This document shows positions 57,596-64,000 of a DNA stretch of 64,000 nucleotides, piece by piece. Position 1 is the stretch's first letter, and each line of letters opens with the position of its first letter. Below the pieces are notes generated by a model that ran no database searches, was not told the DNA's origin, and was given only the letters and a program-made list of their open reading frames with translations. The stretch comes from Thalassospira sp. MCCC 1A01148 (GTDB lineage: Bacteria > Pseudomonadota > Alphaproteobacteria > Rhodospirillales > Thalassospiraceae): positions 248,001-312,000 of the forward strand of contig NZ_LPVZ01000012.1 in assembly GCF_001613795.1 (NCBI RefSeq). The letters are read 5' to 3'. The position numbers and the translations under genes were made by a program.

Positions 57596-58849
57596 TCAGA
57601 CGTAGTAATCGAGTTCTTCTTGGCGATTGAGCAGCTCACGCATGCGTTCTGCATTGTCGCCGAAGAAGTATGCCAGCCCCCAGTGTGTGCCAAAAGCTGT
57701 GCGCTTCGGGACCTTGGCTTCTGCCGGCGCGGACAGCTCGTGAAACTCGAAATATTCATGGTTTTCCGTCTCTTCTGGGATTTGCAGTTCGCTGACCACC
57801 CGGCGGCGCGGATAGACACCAAAGCACCCGGCATAACCTGTTGCGTCCACGACTTCGCGAGGGAAGAAAGCCTCGACCTCTTCGGCTGTCGATTTTGGAT
57901 CGAACATTAATACCAGCCCGTGATAGGCGTTGAAACCATAAGTACGTTCCATCAGTTCAAATACATTGAAGCCAGGCGGGCGGTAAGCAACTTCGCCGAA
58001 GTGCATCTTGCCGTCGGACGTGACAAAGTATTCAGGGTGGATGAAACCGAAATCAATGTTGAAGGTCTCGATCAGTTTGTTGATTTCGTCTTCTACTTGT
58101 GGACGCCATTTTTCCATTTCGGGTGACGCCGGGACGAACACCGAATAACCTAAGGTGACGTATTCGGAAATGTTGAGAAACTGGATTTTGCGGTTCCAAA
58201 TAAACGCCTCGCAGGCAAACTCAAAGCCGTCGAGGTGACTTTCCATCAAACACGGAAACTCATCATCGGGGATGTTTTCCACGTCGTCCGGCGTATGGAC
58301 CACCCGGTGGCCCAAACAACCTGCCATGTCGAAAGCCTTGAGGTGGATTGGATCGTTGGGGTCACCGTCGAGCTTCATCAAGGCTTGATTGACGCGTTTG
58401 AGGAAGTGAATAACGTCGCTCCTCTCGCGGGCTTCTTCAAAAATACCCACGCGGATACCGCCAAGCTGTGCACGGCGCTTCATCAACGATTTGTCACGAA
58501 ACAGCATTGACTGGTTGAGCAGACGGGGATTGTCCAACAGGACCGCGTTGATGGCACCGGCCCATTCCACAACTTCTTCGAACAACGGGATCGCAACGTC
58601 GACGCCCATTTCTTGAAGCGTCTGGGCGAGCTCGTACGATCGCTCGTTCAAGCGGTCAAAATTCCATTTGAGGAACGGAATACCGTGTTCCTTGGCGTAC
58701 GGCTCAGCCCAATCCGGGGCAACCACAATGTAACGTCGGTCGAAGCGGTCAATGGCGTCAATGGCCTTGAGGCTCCAGCCAATAATGGCAATGTAGCCCT
58801 TGTTAGGGTCTTTGGGGTTCTCTTGGTTTGATGCTAGCTCAGTAGTCAT
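57596..58849 (-). CDS. ATP-grasp domain protein, predicted carboxylate-amine ligase
   Basis: 417 residues from ATG 58849. ATP-grasp pattern of the carbamoyl-phosphate-synthase/PurT type: preATP-grasp fold at the N-terminus (IAIIGWSLKAIDAIDRFD, then VVAPDWAEPYAKEHGIPFL), then FRDKSLMKRRAQLGGI with the ATP Lys120, HLKAFDMAG (Lys171), LMESHLDGFEFACEAF (Glu203, Glu210, Glu214), and GFIHPEYFV...HFGEVAYRPPGF (Glu273, Glu286, Arg290; the metal Glu and glycine-rich turn). Such enzymes activate a carboxylate as acyl-phosphate and join it to an amine. No known pathway gene is adjacent. Codes upstream of the papain-like gene; substrate unknown. Confidence 0.8.
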   Translation of the reverse strand: MTTELASNQENPKDPNKGYIAIIGWSLKAIDAIDRFDRRYIVVAPDWAEPYAKEHGIPFLKWNFDRLNERSYELAQTLQEMGVDVAIPLFEEVVEWAGAINAVLLDNPRLLNQSMLFRDKSLMKRRAQLGGIRVGIFEEARERSDVIHFLKRVNQALMKLDGDPNDPIHLKAFDMAGCLGHRVVHTPDDVENIPDDEFPCLMESHLDGFEFACEAFIWNRKIQFLNISEYVTLGYSVFVPASPEMEKWRPQVEDEINKLIETFNIDFGFIHPEYFVTSDGKMHFGEVAYRPPGFNVFELMERTYGFNAYHGLVLMFDPKSTAEEVEAFFPREVVDATGYAGCFGVYPRRRVVSELQIPEETENHEYFEFHELSAPAEAKVPKRTAFGTHWGLAYFFGDNAERMRELLNRQEELDYYV

Positions 58850-58896
58850 AGTTATTCGTTCCCTTCGACGGTTATGTCTTGGTCGCGGTATGAAAT

Positions 58897-59013
58897 ATGA
58901 CGGCTTTGATGAACACGGCCGAAAACCGGATCAGCACGCCACGCGTGCTGAAGCCACGACCGTTGTTCAACAACGGTTTAGGAGGCTACGGTCATATTGG
59001 CTTGATGTGCTGA
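58897..59013 (+). CDS. Candidate 38-residue peptide gene, divergent from the ATP-grasp gene
   Basis: A 38-codon frame from ATG 58897 to TGA 59011, with an in-frame stop directly upstream (58891). The peptide starts MTALMNTAENRISTPRVL, continues KPRPLF and ends NNGLGGYGHIGLMC. By hand count 26 of 37 codons after the start end in G or C, versus 17 and 18 at first and second positions, the skew expected of a coding frame here. Against it: no clear Shine-Dalgarno, only 47 nt to the divergent ATP-grasp start, and short frames arise by chance. If real, the leader-like front and Gly/Asn-rich tail with terminal Cys suit a ribosomally made, modified peptide. That role is a guess. Confidence 0.4.
   Translation: MTALMNTAENRISTPRVLKPRPLFNNGLGGYGHIGLMC
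58931..58951. repeat. Inverted repeat A upstream of the ATP-grasp gene
   Basis: TCAGCACG (58931-58938) and CGTGCTGA (58944-58951), loop CCACG. It is inside the candidate peptide frame. Confidence 0.5.
58959..58977. repeat. Inverted repeat B upstream of the ATP-grasp gene
   Basis: ACCGTTGTT (58959-58967), C, AACAACGGT (58969-58977): a perfect 19-bp palindrome with a single central base, 110 nt before the ATP-grasp start. Confidence 0.55.
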
Positions 59014-59605
59014 ACGGGGTGATTTTCCCCTGCTTGTGCTTGATTCATCAGCTTCGGATGCGGCATGTGCGCGCAAGATGTGCATGAACGACGTTGTTAT
59101 GTTTGTCAGCATGGGGCGGACCATAACGCATTTAAGCTGCAATGTCGAATTTCAGCAAAATCAGAGACTAATATATATCTAAATAAGACGCATTAATTCA
59201 GGTCAGATTGTCCCTGAAATGTGATATTTAGATAGAAATACGTGAAATAAAATCGAGAGAAACGAAGATAATCTGTGGATTTTGGTTTAATCGTGCGCCA
59301 TAAAAATATATTTGTAATTTAGTTGTTTTTATTCAACGCCACATATTATGGTTGTGAGTTCTATATTCCGTGGAAAAGTTATTTTGGATGATGACCTAAT
59401 AATCTTAAAAATACTGACGAGCATGTTTTGTTCACGCCTAACGGGTGGCTGTGTGGGGCTGCGGAGGGGGTCAAGAAAAACCGAGGCAGAAGACCGGAAC
59501 TCTGATTGATCAGTTTCCATGACAAGAGTATCCAAACCACTGCAAAAATTCTGGGTAGTCAGTGCCCCATTTGAAGATGTCTTCGGGGGTTGTGCATGCG
59601 CAGTG

Positions 59606-60430
59606 TTAAACTTCGCCTCGCTCTACCTTCTTTGCGAGGTTCCATAGCCCATCCATTTCAGTCAGGTCGGAATCTGCTGCGGTTCGTCCGTCACGGGCGA
59701 GCTCGTCTTCAATGAAATGGAAGCGTTTGGTGAATTTGTGATTGGCACCGCGGAGTGCGACTTCCGGATCCACCCCGATCTTTCGTGCCAAATTGGCCAT
59801 GACAAACAGCATATCCCCTAACTCGTCCTGCAATCGCGCTTGGTCGGGGCTTGCGGTCATTTCGGCTTTGAGTTCGTCGATTTCTTCATGAAGTTTTTCA
59901 AAGACTTCATCGGTGCTGGGCCAGTCAAAGCCAACGCGGGCGGCACGCTTGGTCAGTTTTTCAGCGCGCATCAATGCGGGCAGGGCACTTGCCACCCCAT
60001 CAAGGGCGCTGTGGCGTTCATGTCCTTTGACTTCGGCCTTTTGAGCGCGTTCGGCCGCCTTGATCTTTTCCCAGGTCTGATTAACGCCATCGGTTGTTGT
60101 GGCATCCCCGTCGCCAAAGACATGTGGATGGCGGCTGATCATTTTTGAAACGATGCTGTTGGCGACGTCTTCGAACTCGAAATGGCCTGCTTCCTTTGCC
60201 ATCTGGGCATGGAAGACAACTTGCAAAAGCAGATCGCCCAACTCGTTGCACAGTTCGGGCATGTCGTTGTCGGCAATGGCGTCAGCGACTTCGTAGGCCT
60301 CTTCGATAGTGTAGGGGGCAATGGTCGAGAAATCCTGTTCCAGGTCCCACGGGCAACCGCCATCCGGGTTGCGCAGCTTTGCCATGACGTCAAGAAGGTC
60401 GTTTATGGCTTTGCTGTTATGCGTGGTCAT
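59606..60430 (-). CDS. mazG: Nucleoside triphosphate pyrophosphohydrolase MazG
   Basis: Hydrolyses (d)NTPs, including aberrant ones, to monophosphates. 274 residues from ATG 60430; the open frame to 60523 is not supported. Two all-alpha MazG repeats: LRNPDGGCPWDLEQDFSTIA and EEAYEVADAI ... ELCNELGDLLLQVVFHAQMA (about 20-85), then LHEEIDELKAEM ... LQDELGDMLFVMANLARKIG (about 185-235). The ExxE and ExxD metal motifs are intact in both. It stands alone on the minus strand, separated from hflX by the accessory cassette. Confidence 0.95.
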   Translation of the reverse strand: MTTHNSKAINDLLDVMAKLRNPDGGCPWDLEQDFSTIAPYTIEEAYEVADAIADNDMPELCNELGDLLLQVVFHAQMAKEAGHFEFEDVANSIVSKMISRHPHVFGDGDATTTDGVNQTWEKIKAAERAQKAEVKGHERHSALDGVASALPALMRAEKLTKRAARVGFDWPSTDEVFEKLHEEIDELKAEMTASPDQARLQDELGDMLFVMANLARKIGVDPEVALRGANHKFTKRFHFIEDELARDGRTAADSDLTEMDGLWNLAKKVERGEV

Positions 60431-60522
60431 GGTGAATGTCCTGTTTGCTTTGCTGCTGTGCCCCGTTTGATTGTTAAGTCCTATCGCGCTGCACCAGAAC
60501 TGACAAGTAGATGATGAGAGCA

Positions 60523-60562
60523 AAACAAAACCCGCAAGGCCGGTCTGGCACTTGCGGGTTTT
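60523..60562 (-). terminator. Rho-independent terminator of the ectoine operon
   Basis: AAAACCCGCAAG (60527-60538) pairs with CTTGCGGGTTTT (60551-60562). On the minus strand it ends GGGTTTTGTTTTG. It lies just after the aspartate kinase stop. Confidence 0.85.
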
Positions 60563-60589
60563 GCTGTGATGTTTGGATGCCCTTTTGGC

Positions 60590-62095
60590 TTATGCAGCCT
60601 TGAGCTTTTCCTGTTTTTCGGTGCTGTCATCCTTGGATTGCGTGGATGATGCACTTTCTTCTTTTTTACCTTCGACCAGACCGCGATGCAGGGCGACGAT
60701 AGCCTTGTTAAAGTCCCCTTCTGCAACAACAAACTGCAGATCAACGCGGCGGCTCGGATAGTGGGAGGCCACCAGTTCAACACCGGCTTCATCCAGTATC
60801 GTAACCGCACGGGCAAACAGACCCGGCTGTTCGATATTGGCGCCGATGACCGAAACAATCGCAACCTTGCGGGTTTGAACGGTTGCTTCGGGCTGGTTTG
60901 CCTCGATCTCGTCAACACAGCGACGGATTTGTTTCAGCGGTGCTGACACATAATGCGTAATCGTGTTGGCATTCAGGTTCTTGGTGACAGTCGGCACCTT
61001 GTAACGTTTCAGAACGTTCAGAATGGACTCTTCGCCACCCGGAACACCAACCATGTCCTGATTGAAGACTTCAATTTCGAACGCGGTTGGTACGCCGGTC
61101 ACGATTTCAACGCGGCTATTTTCCGGTTCCCAATGATCATCAATAACCGTGCCCGGATGTTCCGGTTCAAAGGTATTGGCGATCCGCAGCGGAATGTCAT
61201 TCTGACGCAAGCCCTTGGCGGCACGTGGGTGGATGGCTTCCATGCCCATGTTCGACAGTTGGTCGGCCACGTCATAGCTGGTCCGGCCAATCGGGCGTAC
61301 GGCATCTTCACCAACGATGCGCGGGTCAGCGCTCGAGAGATGGAATTCCTTGTGAATGATCGCTTCACGGGCCTGAGTCAGGCAGGCAATGCGCGAGAAG
61401 GTCACTTCACTGTAGCCACGGCCATAGATGCTCATCAGGCCTTCGCTGCACTGAGCGTAACCTGTAGCGATCGCAAGCTGGTTTGACAGATCAATGTCTT
61501 CAAATACCTTGTTTATGCGGCCATCAAGGGTGGATGCCTCTGGTTCGCGCCAACCAGAAAGGTCGGCGAACACGGCATTAACGCCCTTGGCGCGCAGGAG
61601 CAACATGGTGTTGTGCGCACTGTGTGCTTCACCAATCGCAGAAAGCATTTCACGCACGGTCAGAAGATGCTTTTCAAGCTTGAAATGACCGAAGCTGCAC
61701 AGGCGATGAAGATCCATCAGGCAGCTGCGCGTGCCTTCGATGCGTTCCTGCACAAAGGCATTGGCCAGCTTCAGTTCCGGAGCGTCGCCAAAGATTTCCT
61801 CGTTGATGGCGCACATTTTTTCGGAAACTATGGTCAAGGCATCGCCCCAGGCCCAATCGGTCTCCGAACCGGCGTAAAGCTGATAGACGCCTGCTTCGCC
61901 AGTCTTTTTGTTTTCGAGCAGAAGGTCGGTAAAGCCGCCATATGCCGAAACGACAAAGACACGATTGTAAAGTTCGTCTTCGCTACGATTGCCGACCAGA
62001 ATGTTGTCCATGACCGCATCAACCTGGGTCATCGACGTACCACCGATCTTGTGAACGCTATGCCCAGCGTCCTTGTTTTTCTGGGCTGAAAGCAT
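60590..62095 (-). CDS. ask: Aspartate kinase, ectoine-specific (Ask_Ect type)
   Basis: Phosphorylates aspartate to feed the ectoine branch. 501 residues; the N-terminal kinase part has VHKIGGTSMTQVDAVMDNIL, VFVVSAYGG, and YGRGYSEVTFSRIA, and tandem ACT domains lie at about 340-475 (MVGVPGGEESILNVLKRYK; VSVIGANIEQPGLFARAV). A Lys/Ser/Asp-rich tail follows. Ectoine-linked kinases escape lysine/threonine feedback inhibition and sit after ectC, as here. 83 nt separate it from ectC, holding a strong hairpin. MLSAQK is the start, with GGAGG upstream. Confidence 0.92.
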   Translation of the reverse strand: MLSAQKNKDAGHSVHKIGGTSMTQVDAVMDNILVGNRSEDELYNRVFVVSAYGGFTDLLLENKKTGEAGVYQLYAGSETDWAWGDALTIVSEKMCAINEEIFGDAPELKLANAFVQERIEGTRSCLMDLHRLCSFGHFKLEKHLLTVREMLSAIGEAHSAHNTMLLLRAKGVNAVFADLSGWREPEASTLDGRINKVFEDIDLSNQLAIATGYAQCSEGLMSIYGRGYSEVTFSRIACLTQAREAIIHKEFHLSSADPRIVGEDAVRPIGRTSYDVADQLSNMGMEAIHPRAAKGLRQNDIPLRIANTFEPEHPGTVIDDHWEPENSRVEIVTGVPTAFEIEVFNQDMVGVPGGEESILNVLKRYKVPTVTKNLNANTITHYVSAPLKQIRRCVDEIEANQPEATVQTRKVAIVSVIGANIEQPGLFARAVTILDEAGVELVASHYPSRRVDLQFVVAEGDFNKAIVALHRGLVEGKKEESASSTQSKDDSTEKQEKLKAA

Positions 62096-62143
62096 GTTGC
62101 CTCCTTTGGGGGCGTATCCTTAAAAAAATATGCTCAAGAGCGC

Positions 62144-62168
62144 GCGGGGCAGATTGTCGCTGCCCCGC
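62144..62168 (-). repeat. Intercistronic hairpin between ectC and ask
   Basis: GCGGGGCAG (62144-62152) and CTGCCCCGC (62160-62168), loop ATTGTCG. On the minus strand a small second hairpin (GCTC-TT-GAGC) and a T-run (62122-62128) follow, so partial termination before ask is possible. Confidence 0.7.
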
Positions 62169-62178
62169 ACAAAAGCTT

Positions 62179-62580
62179 TTAGCTGGCGAGGGCTTCGCCA
62201 TCGAGCGGGTAGACACCGTTTTCGTCATGAACTTCACGACCATTGAGCGGCGGGTTGAAGGCACAAGCCACAACCATGTCTTCGGTGCCGCCGCGCAGAT
62301 AGTGGCGGTCATGTTTGTCGAGGATGTAAACAGTGCCCGGCTCGATTTTGTATTTCTTGCCGTCAGCAATGGTTTCCACTTCGCCATTACCCGAGATGCA
62401 ATAAACAGTCTCGAAATGGTTGGCGTAGCAGATTTCTGTTTCAGTACCGGCATAGATGGTGGTGATGTGGAACGAGAAGCCCATGCCATCTTCTGCGAGT
62501 GACAGACGGGTGCTTTCCCAATTGTCCGAAACCACGCGGCGACCGGATGCTTCACATTCTTTCAGAGTACGAACAATCAT
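62179..62580 (-). CDS. ectC: L-ectoine synthase
   Basis: Cupin enzyme that cyclises N-gamma-acetyl-diaminobutyrate to ectoine, the last step of the compatible-solute pathway. 133 residues from ATG 62580, with AGAG-type ribosome site upstream; the longer frame is not used. [20 protein letters not shown] is the typical N-terminus; [38 protein letters not shown] and [14 protein letters not shown] carry the Fe-site Glu/Tyr/His residues. Middle gene of ectB-ectC-ask. Confidence 0.96.
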   Translation of the reverse strand: MIVRTLKECEASGRRVVSDNWESTRLSLAEDGMGFSFHITTIYAGTETEICYANHFETVYCISGNGEVETIADGKKYKIEPGTVYILDKHDRHYLRGGTEDMVVACAFNPPLNGREVHDENGVYPLDGEALAS

Positions 62581-62614
62581 TTTTAACTCTTTGATATAAT
62601 TAAGTTGTGGGGCA

Positions 62615-62638
62615 GGGCGACGCATCAAAGCGTCGCCC
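62615..62638 (-). repeat. Intercistronic hairpin between ectB and ectC
   Basis: GGGCGACGC (62615-62623), ATCAAA, GCGTCGCCC (62630-62638): perfect 9-bp stem 11 nt after the ectB stop. It lacks a T-run on the minus strand, so mRNA stabilisation or translation control is likelier than termination. Confidence 0.7.
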
Positions 62639-62648
62639 CAACTTTTTG

Positions 62649-63932
62649 TTACTCAGCGGCAGCTTTGGCCGGGGTGACGTCCTTGCCCATGGCTTTGGCA
62701 GTTGCCAGTTCAAGGATTTCCAGACCATGTGCCAAATCCTGCTTGGAGATGATCAAAGGCACAAGGCATTTGACAACTTCATCTTCCGGGCCACTGGTTT
62801 CAATTACAAGGTTATGTTTGAAACATTCCTTGGTCACCTGTGATGCGAGCTCACCGCTTTCAAAGCAGATACCCTGCATCAGGCCACGGCCCTTGCGATA
62901 AATTTTGCCATCACCATAACGATCAGCGATCTCGGTCAGGCGCGTTTCAAGGAACGCAGCCTTGTCGCGAACGTCAGCGGCGAACTGGTCGTCAGACCAG
63001 AAGTGCTCAAGTGCGGCAGCAGCGGTCACAAACGCGTGGTTGTTGCCACGGAAGGTGCCGTTGTGCTCGCCCGGATGCCAGACATCAAATTCCGGTTTCA
63101 TCAGCAGCACAGCAAGCGGAAGACCATAAGCCGAAAGCGACTTCGACAGGGTAATCATGTCCGGCTTGATGCCCGCAGGTTCGAAGCTAAAGAACGTGCC
63201 GGTACGGCCACAACCCGCCTGAATGTCATCGACAATCAGAAGGATGTCATGCTTGCGGCAAACTTTCTCCAGGTTCTTGAGCCAGCCGAAGTCAGCTGCA
63301 TTCAGACCGCCTTCACCCTGAAGCGTTTCAACGATAACGGCTGCGGGCAGGGCGATACCACTGGAGTTGTCCGACAGGACACGGTCCAGATATTCGGTGG
63401 TGTCCGCACCGTCACCCATGTAACCGTCAAACGGAACAGCAACAGCGTTATCAAGCGATACGCCGGCAGCGCCACGATGATGTTCGTTACCGGTGATGGC
63501 AAGCGAACCCAAAGTACAACCGTGGAAGCCATTGGTGAATGAAATCACGGTTTCGCGGCCTTTGACGCGGCGTGCCAGTTTCAGGGCAGCTTCGACGGCG
63601 TTGGTGCCAGTCGGGCCGGTAAACTGAACCTTGTATTCCATGTCGCGCGGCTTGAAGATCTTTTCTTCAAGGGCTTCAAGGAAAGCGGCTTTGGCCTTGG
63701 TGTGCATGTCCAGACCATGGGTCACACCGTTTGATTTGATATAATCAATCAGCTTTTCCTGAAGAACAGGATGGTTGTGGCCATAGTTAAGGCTGCCTGC
63801 ACCTGCAAGGAAATCAAGGTAGCGGTTGCCATCTTCGTCGGTCAGCCATGCGCCTTCTGCCGATTCAAAGGTTACAGGGAAGGAGCGTGCGTAGCTCTGA
63901 ACTTCCGATTCAAGGCGATCAAATACAGTCAT
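62649..63932 (-). CDS. ectB: Diaminobutyrate-2-oxoglutarate transaminase EctB
   Basis: PLP aminotransferase making L-2,4-diaminobutyrate from aspartate semialdehyde, the first step of ectoine synthesis. 427 residues from ATG 63932, GAGGGA six bases upstream; the frame extends to 63968 without support. [38 protein letters not shown] and Lys264 in [12 protein letters not shown] (Schiff base) are intact. ectA should precede it on this strand; the 68 nt remaining in the window are too few to show it, though a short reading frame ending in TGA at 63972 could be its last codons. Confidence 0.96.
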   Translation of the reverse strand: MTVFDRLESEVQSYARSFPVTFESAEGAWLTDEDGNRYLDFLAGAGSLNYGHNHPVLQEKLIDYIKSNGVTHGLDMHTKAKAAFLEALEEKIFKPRDMEYKVQFTGPTGTNAVEAALKLARRVKGRETVISFTNGFHGCTLGSLAITGNEHHRGAAGVSLDNAVAVPFDGYMGDGADTTEYLDRVLSDNSSGIALPAAVIVETLQGEGGLNAADFGWLKNLEKVCRKHDILLIVDDIQAGCGRTGTFFSFEPAGIKPDMITLSKSLSAYGLPLAVLLMKPEFDVWHPGEHNGTFRGNNHAFVTAAAALEHFWSDDQFAADVRDKAAFLETRLTEIADRYGDGKIYRKGRGLMQGICFESGELASQVTKECFKHNLVIETSGPEDEVVKCLVPLIISKQDLAHGLEILELATAKAMGKDVTPAKAAAE

Positions 63933-64000
63933 AGTTCCCTCTTTCAGATTGGGAAAAATCAAGTCCACCTGTCATGCCAAACGTTCCGGCTTGCCGGATG

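Larger units (their letters stand above)
58850..59605. other. AT-rich region between the ATP-grasp cassette and mazG
   Basis: About 750 nt. The part beside the cassette (58850-59125) has ordinary composition, a 38-codon plus-strand frame and two hairpins. From about 59130 to 59400 the DNA is strongly AT-rich, unlike the rest of the window, a likely promoter or recent insertion edge. From 59400 to 59605 I see no gene. Confidence 0.6.

Noticed and set aside
58800-59087. 95-codon plus-strand frame overlapping the candidate peptide
   Set aside because: It overlaps the ATP-grasp start, and its third-position GC is near random where it runs beside the 38-codon frame.
58978-59124. 48-codon minus-strand frame upstream of the ATP-grasp gene
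   Set aside because: No Shine-Dalgarno, about half of third positions G/C (25 of 47), no peptide features; kept only as a weak alternative.

Overview
The window is a near-continuous stretch of chromosome from an alphaproteobacterium, probably a marine, motile member of the Rhodospirillales (Thalassospira-like is my best guess). The guess rests on gene content: ntrBC-ntrYX-trkA-hfq-hflX-mazG in a row, a MucR/Ros regulator, a fused IspDF, a RibBA with a degenerate RibA half, Bpt, a Mg-type HemB, and ectoine genes with their own aspartate kinase. Density is high, starts are ATG/GTG/TTG with Shine-Dalgarno sequences, and many convergent gene pairs share a strong bidirectional terminator. I saw no rRNA, CRISPR array, insertion sequence or phage gene. 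There is one tRNA, tRNA-Pro(GGG).

Layout. 1-5.5 kb: 3' part of parC, then a TRAP transporter (dctQM forward, binding protein dctP convergent). 5.7-8.4 kb: bpt and the flagellar stator genes motA-motB. 8.7-15.4 kb: flavin reductase, threonine ammonia-lyase, aldehyde dehydrogenase, a fold-III PLP decarboxylase and malonyl-CoA synthetase. 15.5-21.7 kb: an unlisted DUF1127 microprotein, a HAD-IIA protein, a deoR-MFS-hemB run and an O-acetylhomoserine sulfhydrylase. 21.9-25.1 kb: the valine-degradation operon acd-hibch-mmsB. 25.2-38.6 kb: mucR, rpiB, glyA, nrdR-ribD-ribE-ribBA-ribH-nusB-thiL, an OmlA/BamE lipoprotein, a CBP3-like chaperone gene with DUF177, plsX-fabH-ihfA-merR. 38.7-43 kb: tRNA-Pro, a histidine phosphatase, cutA, yciB, ispDF and a CcsA-like membrane protein. 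43.3-55.4 kb: dusB-ntrB-ntrC-ntrY-ntrX-trkA-HAD-hfq-hflX-inositol-monophosphatase. 55.5-59.6 kb: an accessory insertion. 59.6-64 kb: mazG and the ectoine genes ask-ectC-ectB; ectA is not visible inside the window.

The most unusual part is 55.4-59.6 kb. Two genes encode an ATP-grasp ligase and a 668-residue protein of no family I recognise. The latter carries a papain-like Gln-(6)-Cys ... His ... Asn set at its C-terminal half. They interrupt the common hflX-mazG neighbourhood and lie beside an AT-rich 0.75-kb stretch. Diverging from the ligase start is a 38-codon reading frame whose product ends in a Gly/Asn-rich tail and a C-terminal Cys, with coding-like third-position GC. A ligase, a papain-fold enzyme and a short peptide suggest an undescribed peptide-modifying system; this is inference.

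A second new observation is a shared operator-like sequence, GGTA-N6-TACC. It lies before the aldehyde dehydrogenase/decarboxylase pair, before malonyl-CoA synthetase and before the valine operon, and would tie these scattered acyl-CoA/semialdehyde genes into one regulon whose regulator is not in this window.
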